From the NCBI GenBank assembly GCA_030340625.1, contig JAOPHQ010003983.1:137001-201000 (forward strand): a DNA stretch of 64,000 nucleotides, given 5' to 3'. Numbering within the stretch: the first letter of the stretch is position 1; every line of letters begins with the position of its first letter. Shown in pieces: positions 1 through 12,012 of this stretch. Below the pieces are notes generated by a model. That model searched no databases and had not been told where the DNA came from. It saw only the letters and a program-made list of their open reading frames with translations. This DNA is from Merluccius polli (taxonomy: Eukaryota > Chordata > Actinopteri > Gadiformes > Merlucciidae). A program made the translations under genes and the position numbers.

Positions 1-600
1 GTTACTATCAGAGTTACTATCATAACCCACTTATTGAGTTAGAAGTACTGAAATGAATTAAATGAAATGAAAATTAAACAAGTCAATCATCTGTGGAACG
101 GGCAGGGCTCGAAAAACTCCAGCCAATGATACCCAGAACCACCGAGAGGCATTGGACAGTAAGTACGTCAATCAGTCGTACTGCACTCCCCCTCCCCCGC
201 TCCCCGCTCGTGACCCCTTTGTGCATGTACTCAAAGCTCGTGACCCAAAGCAAGTTGCTTCTGTTTGTTGTTATCCTGCGGTAGCTACTGGAGCTAACTA
301 GCTAATCCACATTTGGACCTAGCACTAGAAGACAATTTCCATGGCAGACAAGACGCCACCACCACCACCACCACCACTACCACCACCAGCACCAGCAAAC
401 AGAAAGAAACCTATTTTTGAGAGAGCGATTGATAATAAAAATGCTGAAAGAGAAAAACAGAAACCAAGAGTAATCCTAGGTGCTGCTTTCCAACATTGGC
501 GGCAACTGAAGGACCAGAAAGGTCTAAAAACCAATGCTTCTGTGGCATTTTTTCTGCTGGACAGGTGAGAAGCCGATAATTGCTGAATCAGTACATGTTA

Positions 601-883
601 GGGCGTGTTCACACCTAGCGTTTTTTTTTTCTGCCAGCGCTCGTTTTACATTATATTCCTATGTAGCAGAACATTTTTGGAAATCGTCCCCGGCGTTTTT
701 TTAAACAGCTCTCACTGCGTTTTTTTCTCCCGCACCAAGCGTAAAAAAAAGTTGAAAAAAGTTCAACTTTCAGGAAAAAAGCGCCCGACACCAGGCGTTT
801 TCTTTTACTTTTGACTTTTTTTGTTGAAAAAACGGTCGGCTCAAGTTTTCACTATCACAAAAAAGCTAGGTGTGAACACTCCC
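601..883. mobile_element. Harbinger-type MITE, TSD TTA
   Basis: The ends are inverted repeats, GGGCGTGTTCACACCTAGC on the left and GCTAGGTGTGAACACTCCC on the right, flanked by TTA at 598-600 and 884-886. The 3-bp TTA duplication and GGG start suit PIF/Harbinger MITEs. The inside is A/T-tract rich with no coding signal. It sits in the first intron of the Kolobok-like gene. Confidence 0.8.
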
Positions 884-1160
884 TTATGGAGTATTTTTGT
901 CATTTACACGACAGTAAAACCACAAAGCTAACGTGTCTTTATGGGATCTAGCCGTTAGCATATGGATCTGGCTAACATAAACAATTGCAGTGTTGTGGTC
1001 CTGGCGATTGGCTTGTAATCTTTTATAGTTCATAAGTCTGTATTTCCCTATGTAATGTATTTAAAATCAAGCACCTTCGGGCATTTGTGGAACTACCCGT
1101 AGTAACTACAACCCTTTTGGAGGTGAATAAAGAACGTAGAACTAGCTAACTAGCCTGCAT

Positions 1161-1180
1161 GGGGGGGGGGGGGGGGGGGG
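1161..1180. repeat. Poly-G run
   Basis: Twenty consecutive G residues lie in an intron. The exact length is unreliable in any sequencing technology. Confidence 0.9.
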
Positions 1181-1587
1181 CTGATGTGAGCGATTCTGTA
1201 GAACAGTTCAGTTGTTAGGTAGAACTATGTATGGAGAGCTCGTGTAGTCTAGTGCTAGTGGGGTTGTTCCACATTGCTCTGAATCCTGCAGTTTTGAATA
1301 GAAGAACGCTGCAAATACTCCAGGGCTGACTTTTATTTATTTTTTTACAGTTATGAGAGAATCAGCTCTACCCCTGTCAAGAGTGTTATGCGACCCCCTC
1401 CTCCTGCTCTGTCAACAATTTGCCCGGAGACATCTGACAGGTGAGTGCACTGTCTGACCAGTGAGTCTAGAACACATGAAACATGATCAGGAAAGTAAAG
1501 ACTGCTCTTACTAAACTATACCCCTTGAGTTATTATGGAATTGAACTTGTGAGAATGTTGTGGGAGATTTATCTTGTCAGAAAGCTT

Positions 1588-1971
1588 GCTCTGATTATGT
1601 CTGTTGTACATGCGGTGTGTTGGTTGGAATGACCGTTTGTTTTTTGTGTAAATAAAACTTTCTATTTTTTTCATAGTTGTGAGAGAGTTTATGTCTTAGC
1701 GGGGGTAGAAGAGTTGCACGAGAGCTCCTACCATGAGGTTCCTGTTGGGGAGTTGGATACAAGGTAACCTAACACAAAGACATTGTTGACAGTAGTAAGG
1801 TTTCCAAATAACTGTAAGCTTAGATATGTTGATTTTATTACATAAAGACTCGACCTTTCCTGGTCATACCTTGACAGTTTGTATTGATTATAAGTGTCAT
1901 ATGATGCTCTGATTATGTCTGCTCTGATTATGTCTGTTGTATATGCGGTGTGTTGGTTGGAATGACCGTTT
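1588..1971 (+). repeat. Direct repeat pair of about 52 bp in an intron
   Basis: The segment at about 1588-1639 (contains GCGGTGTGTTGGTTGGAATG) recurs almost exactly at about 1919-1971, spaced about 330 bp apart on either side of the 1677-1763 exon. This looks like a local segmental duplication. I see no function. Confidence 0.75.
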
Positions 1972-3243
1972 CCTCTGGCATCTCCTGTCATCTCCTGTCA
2001 AAACGGTTAGGGTATTACCAGGAAGGTTTTAGCCTTTATAAGATAATGTACGTAGACACATTTGCCACTAAGGTGATAGCAAAGATGATGTCATACCGCA
2101 CCACCCTTATCCCCTTTAGTATGTCGTTGCTGGATCTAAAAAACAATTCAATCAATCCAGAAGAATTCAATGACATTGTCAATTCCACGTAAGTCATAGT
2201 CTACTTTTATATATTGCTCTTTTAATGCTTGCCCTTGGTTTTCCTGGCTACTGCTTGGTGATTTCTCCCTGTTGAGGAGGTTCTCACTTATATAGCAAGC
2301 ACTTTCCCCAAAATATACTTACAAATTACAGGAAAGAGCAGGACTGAAGTCAAATGGATAGTAACAGGGGAGTACTGAAAAAAGGTGGATTGCTGAAGCA
2401 CTGTAACCCATTTATTTTACCTCTCATTACCAGGATTGACTGGGATTATGTCACATGGCAATCAGGAATGGACAGTGCATCTGTATCAACCTTAGAAGAA
2501 GGTGACACTAAGGAACTTGACTCAGACGATGCTGATAGTGACGATTTTGTCCCTCGTATCCGTGTGAGGTACATGTGCATTTCAAAGGAGTTTCTAAATT
2601 GATATATTTGTCATACATTCAGTATCTAGCACCAATTTATCCTATTTCTACTTTTATCTGAGATAGGTATGGTGGCACTCTGCAAACCAGCATTTGCTTG
2701 GAGGAACTGCCAGCTATTAGCCTTGAGTAGGCAGTACATGGAACTGTGGAACACAACAGTGCAGAAGATGTCCCATTGCCAGAATCTCTGAGTTCATAAA
2801 TGACTTTTAGCTAAACTCGGTATATCCATGCTTTCTTGCATGCGATTTAATGATGTCCTGCAAGCAAATCAGGACACACTAGGTTTCAAATCATTAAACG
2901 ATAGGGGCGTCTATTCTGATTTTCAGAAGTGTGTTGATCGCATTCATTGATCCCACTTCAAATACGAACAAATGAACAAACACACTATTGAAGCTAAATT
3001 TCAAAAGAGATTGAGATAGTATGTCATAAAGTTTATGTTATTGACTGCTTTTGCTCTAATTTTCATTATTTCTTTTTATGCTATCATAGATGTGTCCACG
3101 TGGCCACACTGTATGGCGGTGGAGCTCCCAGCCATCTTTGAAGTATGGAATGTCAAGTGGAGACTTTATGTTGGCCACCAACCTACTCTTATCAGGCAAT
3201 AACTATGCCAAAATTGAACTGTTGTTCAAGTTTATGAACATCG

Positions 3244-3646
3244 TGTGACGAATAAATAACAGCATATGTATCAACAGACTGTAATACCCTCACATAGCCA
3301 CAAGGAAACCGGAACAAATATATATAAGCTGTATTAACCGCACCTGGCCACCAGATGGCAGCACACATAATACACTGGGGGCGGGCGCTCAACTCTAGCC
3401 AATCAGAGTATATTACACGTCATAGAGGCCACGCCTGCCCAGGTACTATCGAGCGCACACAAGCGGGGGAGGGCAGAAACCCCCAGGCAGCGTATCTGGA
3501 CAGATACACAGCTAAGGGTCGCTCCAAGCGTGAATTTACATACCTCTCCATTTGCTTCATAGATAATATACCTAAAGCTAAACAAATAAAGTGAGTTAAA
3601 AGCGATCCTGTGTCGGCGGCCTTCTTCCTCAAAGAACATCACTACA
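3244..3646 (+). mobile_element. Solo LTR inside a coding exon, TSD ATCG
   Basis: The element begins TGTGACGAAT and ends CATCACTACA, and is flanked by ATCG at 3240-3243 and 3647-3650. It contains a TATA-like ATATATATAAG near 3320 and an AATAAA near 3587, as expected for an LTR read on the + strand. Removing it with one ATCG joins FMNI to GMVDRSTFFAIQNSYC in the Kolobok-like frame. TG...CA ends plus a 4-bp duplication suggest a Gypsy-type or other retroelement LTR. The family is not identified. Confidence 0.75.
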
Positions 3647-4760
3647 ATCGGTATGGTCGATCGATCAACTTTCTTTGCCATACAAAACAGCTACTGTGTT
3701 GACAGTATTACAGAGTTCTGGAATGAGAAAATATCTGCCATAATTGCCCAGCTACGTTCAAAAGGGCCAGTTGTCCTGGGTGAGTCACAAAGTAGGTGGT
3801 AGTCAATAAATGTCAGTCATGGACAACAAAGTCAACTGAATTTTTTGCAAGACATGTACTCTGTGTGAACTAGGCGTCTATTTACTACTCAATAGTTTGT
3901 GGTTTCATGACCTTTTGCATTTTCCTACCCCCTTCAGTGGTTGGCTTGTCCTTTACAATTTTTGCCATTGATATTTGTATTCAAAGGTGATGGCCGCATG
4001 GACAGTCCGGGATTTTGCGCACAGTACTGTACGTACACGGCAATGGACAATGACAAAGAATGTCAATGGTCAGCCTGGACAAAAGGGAGACACAGAGAAA
4101 TTCTGTTGCCATGGAGAAGGAGGGCTTCATGCGCACCATAGATGCTCTACATAAAGATCTGGGGCCGTATTCACAAAGCATTTTATCTTACCGCTAGGAG
4201 TGCTCCTAACTCGCGCTAAAACATTTTACGTAGGAGTTTTTTCTTAAAAGTTATTCAGAAAGCCGCTGAGACCTACTCATACTAAGGATAAATCACTAAG
4301 AGTGAACTAAGAGTGACGCGCCGTTGCTATGGATTACGTCGATTCTCGTGCACGAGTTTGGAAGTGGTCAGTACGGTGATTGGTTGTTCAGAGCAGGCGG
4401 TCTCTGTGAAAACGAGCCCACTAAATCACCGAAGAACAAGGAAGTAGCCTCGGCTAGACATCCCTATCAAATAGTTATGGACAGTGCAGTTAGCAGAATA
4501 CACGCACGATGACAAGTTTGTGCAGACCACGATAATGACGTTGTAGCCTATATGCACGTTAAAGAGAGAGAGATAAACAATAAAAACAATAAAAATACGT
4601 AAATTGCATTAATTCAAGGAGGCAATTAAAAGCACCCTGCAAACTATTATTCAATGAGCATATCTCCACTATTCAACACTTTTAATAAAAGCCCATACCG
4701 GTTGTGGAGAATGGCGCATACAGTGATCACTGTGATCACATCCTCTCTCCACAAGATGTC

Positions 4761-4841
4761 GTGTATTTTTGTGTGCCCTAACATATATGGAGGAACACAG
4801 CCTGTGTTCCTCCATATATGTTAGGGCACACAAAAATACAC
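4761..4841. repeat. Near-perfect 81-bp palindrome
   Basis: A 40-nt arm (4761-4800, starting GTGTATTTTTGTGTGCCC) is followed by one base at 4801 and its exact reverse complement at 4802-4841. Harbinger copies 2 and 3 have only a single arm at the equivalent place, so this inverted duplication arose in copy 1. Confidence 0.92.
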
Positions 4842-5434
4842 AGCAAACAATAATAAATATGGATTCAACAAATAAAAGGCGACAAAGAGCTAATACGATG
4901 TTTTTTACGCATAGGACTGCGTAATCACTTGCATGTTATACTTTAACTGTGCTCCCGGTTGTGGACTGAGATAGGGTGTCAAGACGTCTTGCAGGGACAG
5001 CCACTGTCACCCAGCAAGACACCCAACTGGTACATGGTGCCTCACGCCTCAGACCGCTCCCCATTAAAATACGCGGATCATGGGTAGACCCTGCAGGCCA
5101 CTTCGCAACATCAAGAATGTTAAAAGTTGCATCAAAAACAATCTGCGTGTTGATGGAATGTAGGCTACTTTCTTTCTATTGACGAACACGTCCTCATCTT
5201 TTGATGGCGCAATTATTTATATGTGCGTCCCGTCAACACCGACCACACCGGCATACCTGCAATTGCCATGAAGTTGGCTTTGATCATGTGTAGTTGTTGA
5301 TTGTCCAAAGGAAACCGAATAAACTGTTGGATGATATTAATGGTATTATTTCAGCCTTAACCAACTTTGAACTGAGCTCTGTCAGCTCTTCCAGCCTGTA
5401 TGTAAATATATGATCATTGTGGAATTGTGTGTGT

Positions 5435-5458
5435 GTGTGTATTTACATATACATATAC

Positions 5459-5538
<80 letters not shown>

Positions 5539-5540
5539 AT
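5435..5540. repeat. Compound GT/TA/GT microsatellite
   Basis: Alternating GT, ACATAT, long TA and GT tracts make long spurious open frames of YIYI or CVCV type. Copy 2 has only a short GT tract here, so this expanded within copy 1. Confidence 0.95.
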
Positions 5541-8215
5541 TTTTTATTCTATTTTTATTATTTTATTATTATTGTGTTGTGTTGGTGTTATGGACCTTTC
5601 ATGAGATGTGTCCTTAATAAAGTTTGAATTTAATTGAATTGATATGTGGTCTACAGAGCGCGTTGATGGTTTGGTTTATGGCTGACTGATGGTTGCGATA
5701 TTCCTAATCGTCGGCATTGCAAACTTGCATTTTCCCTGTTGCTAAATATCGTAGTGTTGCCAAACATTTTATTTCCTAATCGAGTTATTCCTGTTAGTCG
5801 GGGATGTTATTGCATCCCGCACTAATTCCACAACAAGTTTTATACCCTCACGATTTAGCCGATATCTCTTGATCAATTCACAGTCTTCCACTGTCTCCAA
5901 AACATTTCGTCTCGCAGTCATTTTCCGATTCTTTGTGAATAGGTCTTAGTGAGTTAGGAGTCCTCTCGAGGACTTTTAGGCTCTCCTAGACTTAGGTGTT
6001 ACTTTTAGGCCTAAAATACTTTGTGAATTGCTCTTAGTGAAAACAATTAGGAGTCCTAAATTTAAGACTGACACGCCCATTATTTTTAGGAGTTTCTCCT
6101 AAATTCACCAGTTAGGAGCTACTTTTAGCGCTAAGATCCTTTGTGAATACGGCCCCTGGATGTTCAGGAAGAATGCACAGATGGCCACCTAGGGATAAAG
6201 GCCCTGTTCGGTAAGTTGATGTGTTATACACCAATACCCTTTTCTGAAAGTTGCTGGCTACATATAAGATGGGGCGTTTTTTCAGTGTTACATTGATTAT
6301 GTTTACAGTGGTTATTACATTGTAATTTTCTCTTGTAGACAAAGGGATATACAAAGACATTGGGGTGGTGCACTGTCTGGACATCTGGCATGGTTCCAAA
6401 AACCTGAGGAATAAATAATTGTAGCAGTAAGTCATTGACCAATAAAAAACTGTATAGAACTACCAGTAAGTGATGTGATGAAATGATCTGTGTTTCTGTA
6501 TTGCTTCTATGTCCAGGCAGGGCAGCAGAAGTCATGTTCAATCTTGCTCCAGTGGGACCGAGACATTTGCAATCACTTTTGGTATTGCTGTAAGATTGCG
6601 GGCACTTACTTAGAGTTCTTTGTAAGTACACAGACAAAGTTGGGTGTATAATTTGTTGGTTTTACATTCTGTGCTGTAAATTGAGGTGAAGTATCTAGAA
6701 TAAAGCAAGATTAAATATAAACTTGGGGCTGGCCCTCACTCAAACTTTGGATAAAATCACAAATCATGCTCATTGCAGATTTGTGCAGTTCATTGAAATT
6801 CTTTTCTACATTGAAATTGATAATGTTTGAAACTGATACAGGATATGTGGGTTGGACTCTTGCACCACGTCACGGGTGAACACGAATGGGCCCTCTGTGC
6901 CTGTCGTCATGGTCCTCTGGTGGACAGCCGTGAAAAGGACTGGATTGTCAAGAATTCGCCTGCACAACAGAAACTGCGTGAAATCATTCTGGACATCCGC
7001 TGGCTGAAAAATGTTCATCTGTATCTTCCTTTCAGGTAAATTGACCAACTCAATGTGGGTCAGTAGTAGTCCTATTCTGTGTAGGAACAAGGATCTCCTG
7101 ACCACCACCATGCGTAGAGTCTAAATGGGCACAACATTTGGCTGCAGCACGGACTGTACGTCTGGAGCTTTCATAATAATGCATTTGGTCTTTACACTCG
7201 ATCAACAGTAATTGTGTAGTAGTATAAAGCCAGTCTCAGTCTTCCACATGCACGTCTTGGCACTATTGCCCCATTTCTAAATGTGTGGAGATCAGGGGCC
7301 GTATTCACAAAGCATTTTATCTTACCGCTAGGAGTGCTCCTAACTCGCGCTAAAACATTTTACGTAGGAGTTTTTTCTTAAAAGTTATTCACAAAGCCGC
7401 TGAGACCTACTCATACTAAGGATAAATCACTAAGAGTGAGCTAAGAGTGACGCGCCGTTGCTATGGATTACGTCGATTCTCGTGCACGAGTTTGGAAGCG
7501 GTCAGTACGGTGATTGGTTGATCAGAGCAGGCGGTCTCTGTGGAAACGAGCCCACTGAATCACAGAAGAACAAGGAAATAGCCTCGGCTAGACATTCCTA
7601 TCAAATAGTTATGGACAGTGCAGTTAGCAGAATACACGCATGATGACAAGTTTGTGCAGACCACGATAATGACGTTGTAGCAGGCGCGTAATTTGCGGGG
7701 GGGTTAGGGGGGTCATGACCCCCCCAAAAATCAGATCCAGCTAATATAACCCCCCCAATATCATCACGCATAATTCAGAAAAATATGAAATATTCTGTTT
7801 GTTTTCTTTATTAATTTAATTTGGCAGCAAGATAGTATCATGTTTTAATCATCTGTAATGTACCCCCCCCCTCCCCGCCCCGCCCACCGACTACTTGGTA
7901 TGACCCAACCCGTTTTCTTTACCAAACCGAACTATTTCGCGCAGTCGCTGGGATGAATAGTTGAGAAAGTTCATGCTAAATGAATGTGGCAATGAAAAGG
8001 ACACGGAAAGGCAGCCAGACAACTCTTTTTCATTGTTGGTCGAAAAAGAGTAAAAATCCTGACGAAAAGGAGGTAAATACCCCTATTGTTATACCATGAG
8101 CTGTGTTCGAAATCGTTCCCTATCACGGATATAGTGCACAATATAGGGTGCTCGCCATTTTGTAGTGGTGTTCGAATTCTCAGTGGTTCATTTCATGCAC
8201 TATAAATGAATATTA

Positions 8216-8275
8216 TTGTTCAGATGCGTTCCGCGGTCCATGCTATAGCATGGACCGCGGAACGCATCTGAACAA
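8216..8275. repeat. Perfect 60-bp palindrome
   Basis: The left arm TTGTTCAGATGCGTTCCGCG... is followed without spacer by its exact complement, centred on GCTATAGC. It lies inside the hAT-type element. Confidence 0.95.
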
Positions 8276-8377
8276 GGGGGGGCCATAATATCCAACACGT
8301 TCTCATCCCAACTCGTAATATACCGACAATTTGTCATCACGCCCCTAGACATCTGATACTGACGCAAAAGGTTCCCT

Positions 8378-8735
8378 CCCGCGACTGTGTGAAACGATCT
8401 GGGTTCTCATAAACCCGTTCGCGGTGGTAAGGGACGAGCAGAGTCTACAGCGTCCGCTCGCAGAGCAGAGTCTACAGCGTCCGCAGTCTACTGTGAAACA
8501 ATTCACTCCAAAAAGGGTTATGGTTAGGGTTATAGTTAGGGTTATGGTTAGGTTAGGGTTAGCGTAATCTATCACCGTGACCGGGATTGGAGTGAACGGA
8601 CGCTGTAGACTCTGCTCTGCAAGCGGACGCTGTAGACTCTGCTCTGCAAGCGGACGCTGTACTCTGCTCGTCTCTTACCACCGCGAACGGGTTTATGAGA
8701 ACCCAGATCGTTTCACACCGACGCGGGACGATCCA
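8378..8735. repeat. Hairpin arms with telomere-like loop
   Basis: The block at about 8378-8500 (contains CGAGCAGAGTCTACAGCGTC) returns inverted at about 8600-8735. Both arms contain short tandem units of the CGCTGTAGACTCTGCTCTGC type. The loop at about 8514-8562 holds degenerate GGTTAG/GGTTAT repeats. Confidence 0.85.
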
Positions 8736-9843
8736 TCAGGACAAATTGGACCTCTTAACTAAGAAGTCAGTGTGTACACAGTTCATTTCTTTTACACAGA
8801 GACGCAAACAGGTGTTTGGTGCTTTTATCTGAATTGCCCAACAATATCTATAGTCTGCTAGTAGTACTATAGTTGCTGGCAGAATAGACGTCAGTATAGC
8901 ATCCTGTTTCTTTTAGTCAATTCTTATTTTAGCCTAATATGTTGTAAAATACCTTCAAATGTGATTGACAGATAGGCCTTCTTTTGTATTTACATGCTTT
9001 TGTTTAGATTTTGTTAGTTTGAACTGGTGATGCCCACCAATATGTGAAATCAGTTTGCCATGTTCAGAATAGAGGTGCAAGCTGCACTCCAGTGTGCCAC
9101 CCTGTATTGTGTGATGTGTTTGAGAGTTGAATTGTGCATAATACATTTGCTGCATGTAGGTGCCAATACAGTGATGCAATTGATTAATCTTTAAGTTGTT
9201 GTGTTTTTTTAGATAGTGAACACACACACAAAATCAATTAGGTGGAAGCTGCCACTGTTGGCTAGTGCTTAAACACTGAATTTAACTACTGTGTCATTAT
9301 GGCATAAATAGTCAAAAAGTAGCCAAAATCAGTGAAAGTATCGCACTGTATTTCTAATACAAGAACGGCAAATTGGCATGTCACCTTTTACACAAGAAAA
9401 TGATTCAATAAATAAATAAACAAATAAATAAATAAATATGCCGCGAGTTTAACCCCCCCAATGGCAGACCCAAAGTTACGCCCTTGCGTTGTAGCCTATA
9501 TGCACGTTAAAGAGAGAGAGAAAAAGCAAACAATAAAAATACGTAAATTGCATTAATTCAAGGAGGCAATTAAAAGCAGCAAACTATTATCCAATGAGCA
9601 TATCTCCACTATTCAACACTTTAAATAACAGCCCATACCGGTTGTGGATATTGACGCATACAGTGATCACTGTGATCACATCCTCTCCACAAGATTTCGT
9701 GTATTTTTGTGTGCCCTAACATATATGGAGGAAAACAGTAAACAATAATAAATATGGATTCAACAAATAAAAGGCGACAAAGAGCTAATACAATGTTTTT
9801 TACGCATAGGACTAAGCGTAATCCGCGTAATCACTCCTACATG

Positions 9844-10272
9844 TTATACTTTAACTGTGCTCCCGGTTGTGGATTGAGATAGGGTGTCAAGACGTCTTGC
9901 AGGGATAGCCGCTGTCACCCAGCAAGACACCCAATTGGTACACGGTGCCTCACGCCTCAGACCGCTCCCCAGTAAAATACGCGGATCATGGGTAGACCCT
10001 GCAGGCCACTTTGCAACAACATCAAGAATGTTAAAAGTTGCATCAAAAACAATCTGCGTGTTGATGGAATGTAATTTCTTTCTATTGACGAACACGTCCT
10101 CATCTTTTGATGGCGCAATTATTTGTATGTGCGTCCCGTCAACAGCACCGACCACACCGGGCATACCTGCATGCCATGAAGTTGGCTTTGATCCTGTGTA
10201 GTTGTTGATTGTCCAAAGGAAACCGGATAAACTGTTGGATGATATTAATGGTATTATTTCAGCCTTAACCAA
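9844..10272 (-). pseudogene. HARBI1-type transposase fragment, Harbinger copy 2
   Basis: The minus-strand frame of 142 codons contains GMPGVVGAVDGTHIQIIAPS (first DDE aspartate in VDGTH), then VFVNRKKLHSINTQIVFDA and VAKWPAGSTHDPRIL (second aspartate in STHD). This is the classic PIF/Harbinger catalytic order. After that the frame slips: the expected GDSGYP segment lies in another frame next to the CAAGACGTCTTG site. The protein is therefore not complete. The same region in copy 3 is on the plus strand at 59480-59790. Confidence 0.85.
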
Positions 10273-10332
10273 CTTTGAACTGAGCTCTGTCAGCTCTTCT
10301 AGCCTGTATGTAAATATATGGTCATTGTGGAA

Positions 10333-10335
<3 letters not shown>

Positions 10336-10367
<32 letters not shown>
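10336..10367. repeat. GT microsatellite
   Basis: A run of GT repeats inside Harbinger copy 2, at the same place as the expanded microsatellite of copy 1. Confidence 0.95.
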
Positions 10368-10368
<1 letters not shown>

Positions 10369-12012
10369 TTTTTATTCTATTTTTATTATTTTATTATTAT
10401 TGTGTTGTGTTGGTGTTATGGACCTTTCATGAGATGTGTCCTTAATAAAGTTTGAATTTAATTGAATTGATATGTGGTCTACAGAGCGCGTTGATGGTTC
10501 GGTTTATGGCTGACTGATGGTTGCGATATTCCTAAATCGTCGGCATTGCAAAGTTGCATTTTCCCTGTTGCTAAATATCGTGTTGCCAAACATTTTATTT
10601 CCTAATCGAGTTATTCCTGTTAGTCGGGGATGTTATTGCATCCCGCACTAATTGCACAACAAGTTTTATACCCTCACGATTTAGCCTATATCTCTTGATC
10701 AATTCAGTCTTCCATTGTCTCCAAAACATTTCGTCTTGCAGTCATTTTCCGATTCTTTGTAAATAGGTCTTAGTGAGTTAGGAGTCCTCTCGAGGACTTT
10801 TAGGCTCTCCTAGACTTAGGTGTTACTTTTAGGCCTAAAATACTTTGTGAATTGCTCTTAGTGAAAAAAATTAGGAGTCCTAAATTTAAGACTGACACGC
10901 CCATTATTTTTAGGAGTTTCTCCTAAATTCGCCAGTTAGGAGCTACTTTTAGCGCTAAGATCCTTTGTGAATACGGCCCCTGATCTTTTGATCAGATTAG
11001 CTTTGGTGACATTACATCTAAACCCTACTTCTGATTTATTTTTCACCCTCAGGTCAACAGCAGAATTGGAGTCATTCCACAACCACATACTCATGTACGC
11101 TAGCAAGCGCCACAGCTTCTCACCACAAAGGCATAAAGCTTGGACATTGTTGGCTGGCCTGGATTATAATCACCATCTTGACAGACCCACCAAGAGAAGA
11201 CAAGACCGCTCAATACAGTATGTATAGTTCTATCACACTCCTCAGCAAGAATTCAAATATTGAAAGATGCTGCTGAAAATAGTCTTAGTACCAAGGTAAT
11301 CTGTTCATAGGATTGAAATGCATGAGTTGGGACTCATGATGGCTGTTTATCCATTCACTAAAAGCTTAGCTGTATAATGCATTGCTTTCCTACCTTTTAT
11401 CTACAAGTTCTCTCTCTCTGCATCGAGAAACCTTTTCTCCTGTTGATATCCCTCATCTGTTTAGGACCTAAAACCATAACTTCAAGACTGGACCCCTCCT
11501 TTTCCTGTAAATGTGTAGCTTCATGTGCAGACTTGGGTTGCTAGGTGCTTGGCTAGTGCTTGGCATTATCATATACATGAGACAATGTCATGATAACTGT
11601 AATTATTGGAAATATTTGTTGATTTGCTTCCTTCATTTGCCTTGGTGCACACCACGTGTCATCAGTTTGTTACACACTCGTGGACTATTCGTTTTATAAA
11701 CAAATGTTATCACTTGTTACATTCAGCTGAAAACCTTTCTCTGATGAGTCCCATCTCTCTGTTATCAGGTTTGGCAAGACCTACAATAAGAGGTTGAGGA
11801 CGTGGCGGCTGTGCATAATTAAAGTGGACAAGGACTTCAGCTACATTCCAGAACTACAGAGCACCATCCTGCAGTGAAGGCTGACTGTTCTGCGGGGGTT
11901 GGCACAGTCCAGACCCTCAAGACCAGAAGATCCACGCAGGCTGGGAGTCCTATCTAGTATCCCTGCCCCAAGTGTTGAGGAACTCTTACAGAAGCAAGTC
12001 AGCAAAGGCTTA

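Larger units (their letters stand above)
4162..6155 (-). mobile_element. PIF/Harbinger transposon, copy 1 (in an exon)
   Basis: It has terminal inverted repeats GGGCCGTATTCACAAAG at the left and the complement at the right, with target duplication CTG at 4159-4161 and 6156-6158. Subterminal regions carry many AGGAG/CTCCT motifs. A decayed HARBI1-type transposase runs on the minus strand: the N-terminal part lies around 5700-5925 and the catalytic part around 4975-5280, both frame-broken. Copies 2 and 3 in this window are the same family and have cleaner frames. Copy 1 also holds an expanded TA/GT microsatellite and a private palindrome. Confidence 0.85.
3987..6210 (+). pseudogene. Catalytic exon of the Kolobok-like gene, split by Harbinger copy 1
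   Basis: The exon begins after an AG at 3985-3986 and reads (G)DGRMDSPGFCAQYCTYT, the likely first catalytic aspartate region. It runs to GATCTG at 4161, where a transposon intervenes, and resumes at 6156 with CTGGATGTTCAG. Removing 4162-6155 and one CTG copy joins the frame through the TDGHLGIKALF motif to a GTAAGT donor at 6211. A small frame slip is also present between the first motif and the insertion, since the family frame is recovered only after AAAGGGAGACAC. So the exon was probably decaying as well as interrupted. Confidence 0.75.
7681..9486. mobile_element. hAT-type non-autonomous element nested in Harbinger copy 2
   Basis: It starts CAGGCGCGTAATTT and ends AAGTTACGCCCTTG, with an exact 8-bp duplication CGTTGTAG at 7673-7680 and 9487-9494. 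The 8-bp duplication and CAGG-type end indicate hAT. No transposase is evident inside. It contains a 60-bp perfect palindrome, a large hairpin with telomere-like repeats, and an AAAT/AATA tract near 9415. Confidence 0.85.
7296..10979 (-). mobile_element. PIF/Harbinger transposon, copy 2 (in an intron)
   Basis: It is the same family as copy 1, with the same GGGCCGTATTCACAAAG inverted termini, in the intron between 7035 and 11053. The flanks are CAG on the left and CTG on the right, so the 3-bp duplication is imperfect. The internal part is interrupted by a 1.8-kb hAT element (7681-9486). The transposase is on the minus strand, with its catalytic half at 9844-10272 and a broken N-terminal half near 10600-10745. 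Confidence 0.85.
341..12012 (+). pseudogene. Kolobok-like DDE transposase gene, multi-exon, inactivated
   Basis: Exons read by eye: 341-564 (proline-rich start after ATG 341), 1351-1440, 1677-1763, about 2040-2188, 2434-2568, 2667-about 2730, about 3091-3779, 3987-6210, 6339-6426, 6517-6621, 6842-7035, 11053-11217 and 11769-12012, most with GT/AG borders. The protein shows DGRMDSPGFCAQYCTYT, then TDGHLGIKAL, then LDIWHGSKN. That order matches the DGR.DSPG, TDxH and DxWH.K motifs I know from Kolobok-type transposases. Downstream are HVTGEHEW and a STAELESFHNHILMYASKRHS block. It is broken: a solo LTR splits the exon at 3244-3646, a Harbinger element splits the catalytic exon at 4162-6155, one base is missing near 6415 so a stop follows LRNK, and TGA interrupts the last long exon near 11875. 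The family call is inference from motifs; the gene structure and lesions are visible. Confidence 0.72.

Noticed and set aside
5410..5627. Open frames of CVCV/YIYI composition
   Set aside because: They are translations of GT and TA microsatellites.
8514..8562. Possible internal telomere or chromosome end
   Set aside because: The repeats are degenerate, only about 50 bp, and lie in the loop of a hairpin within a transposon.
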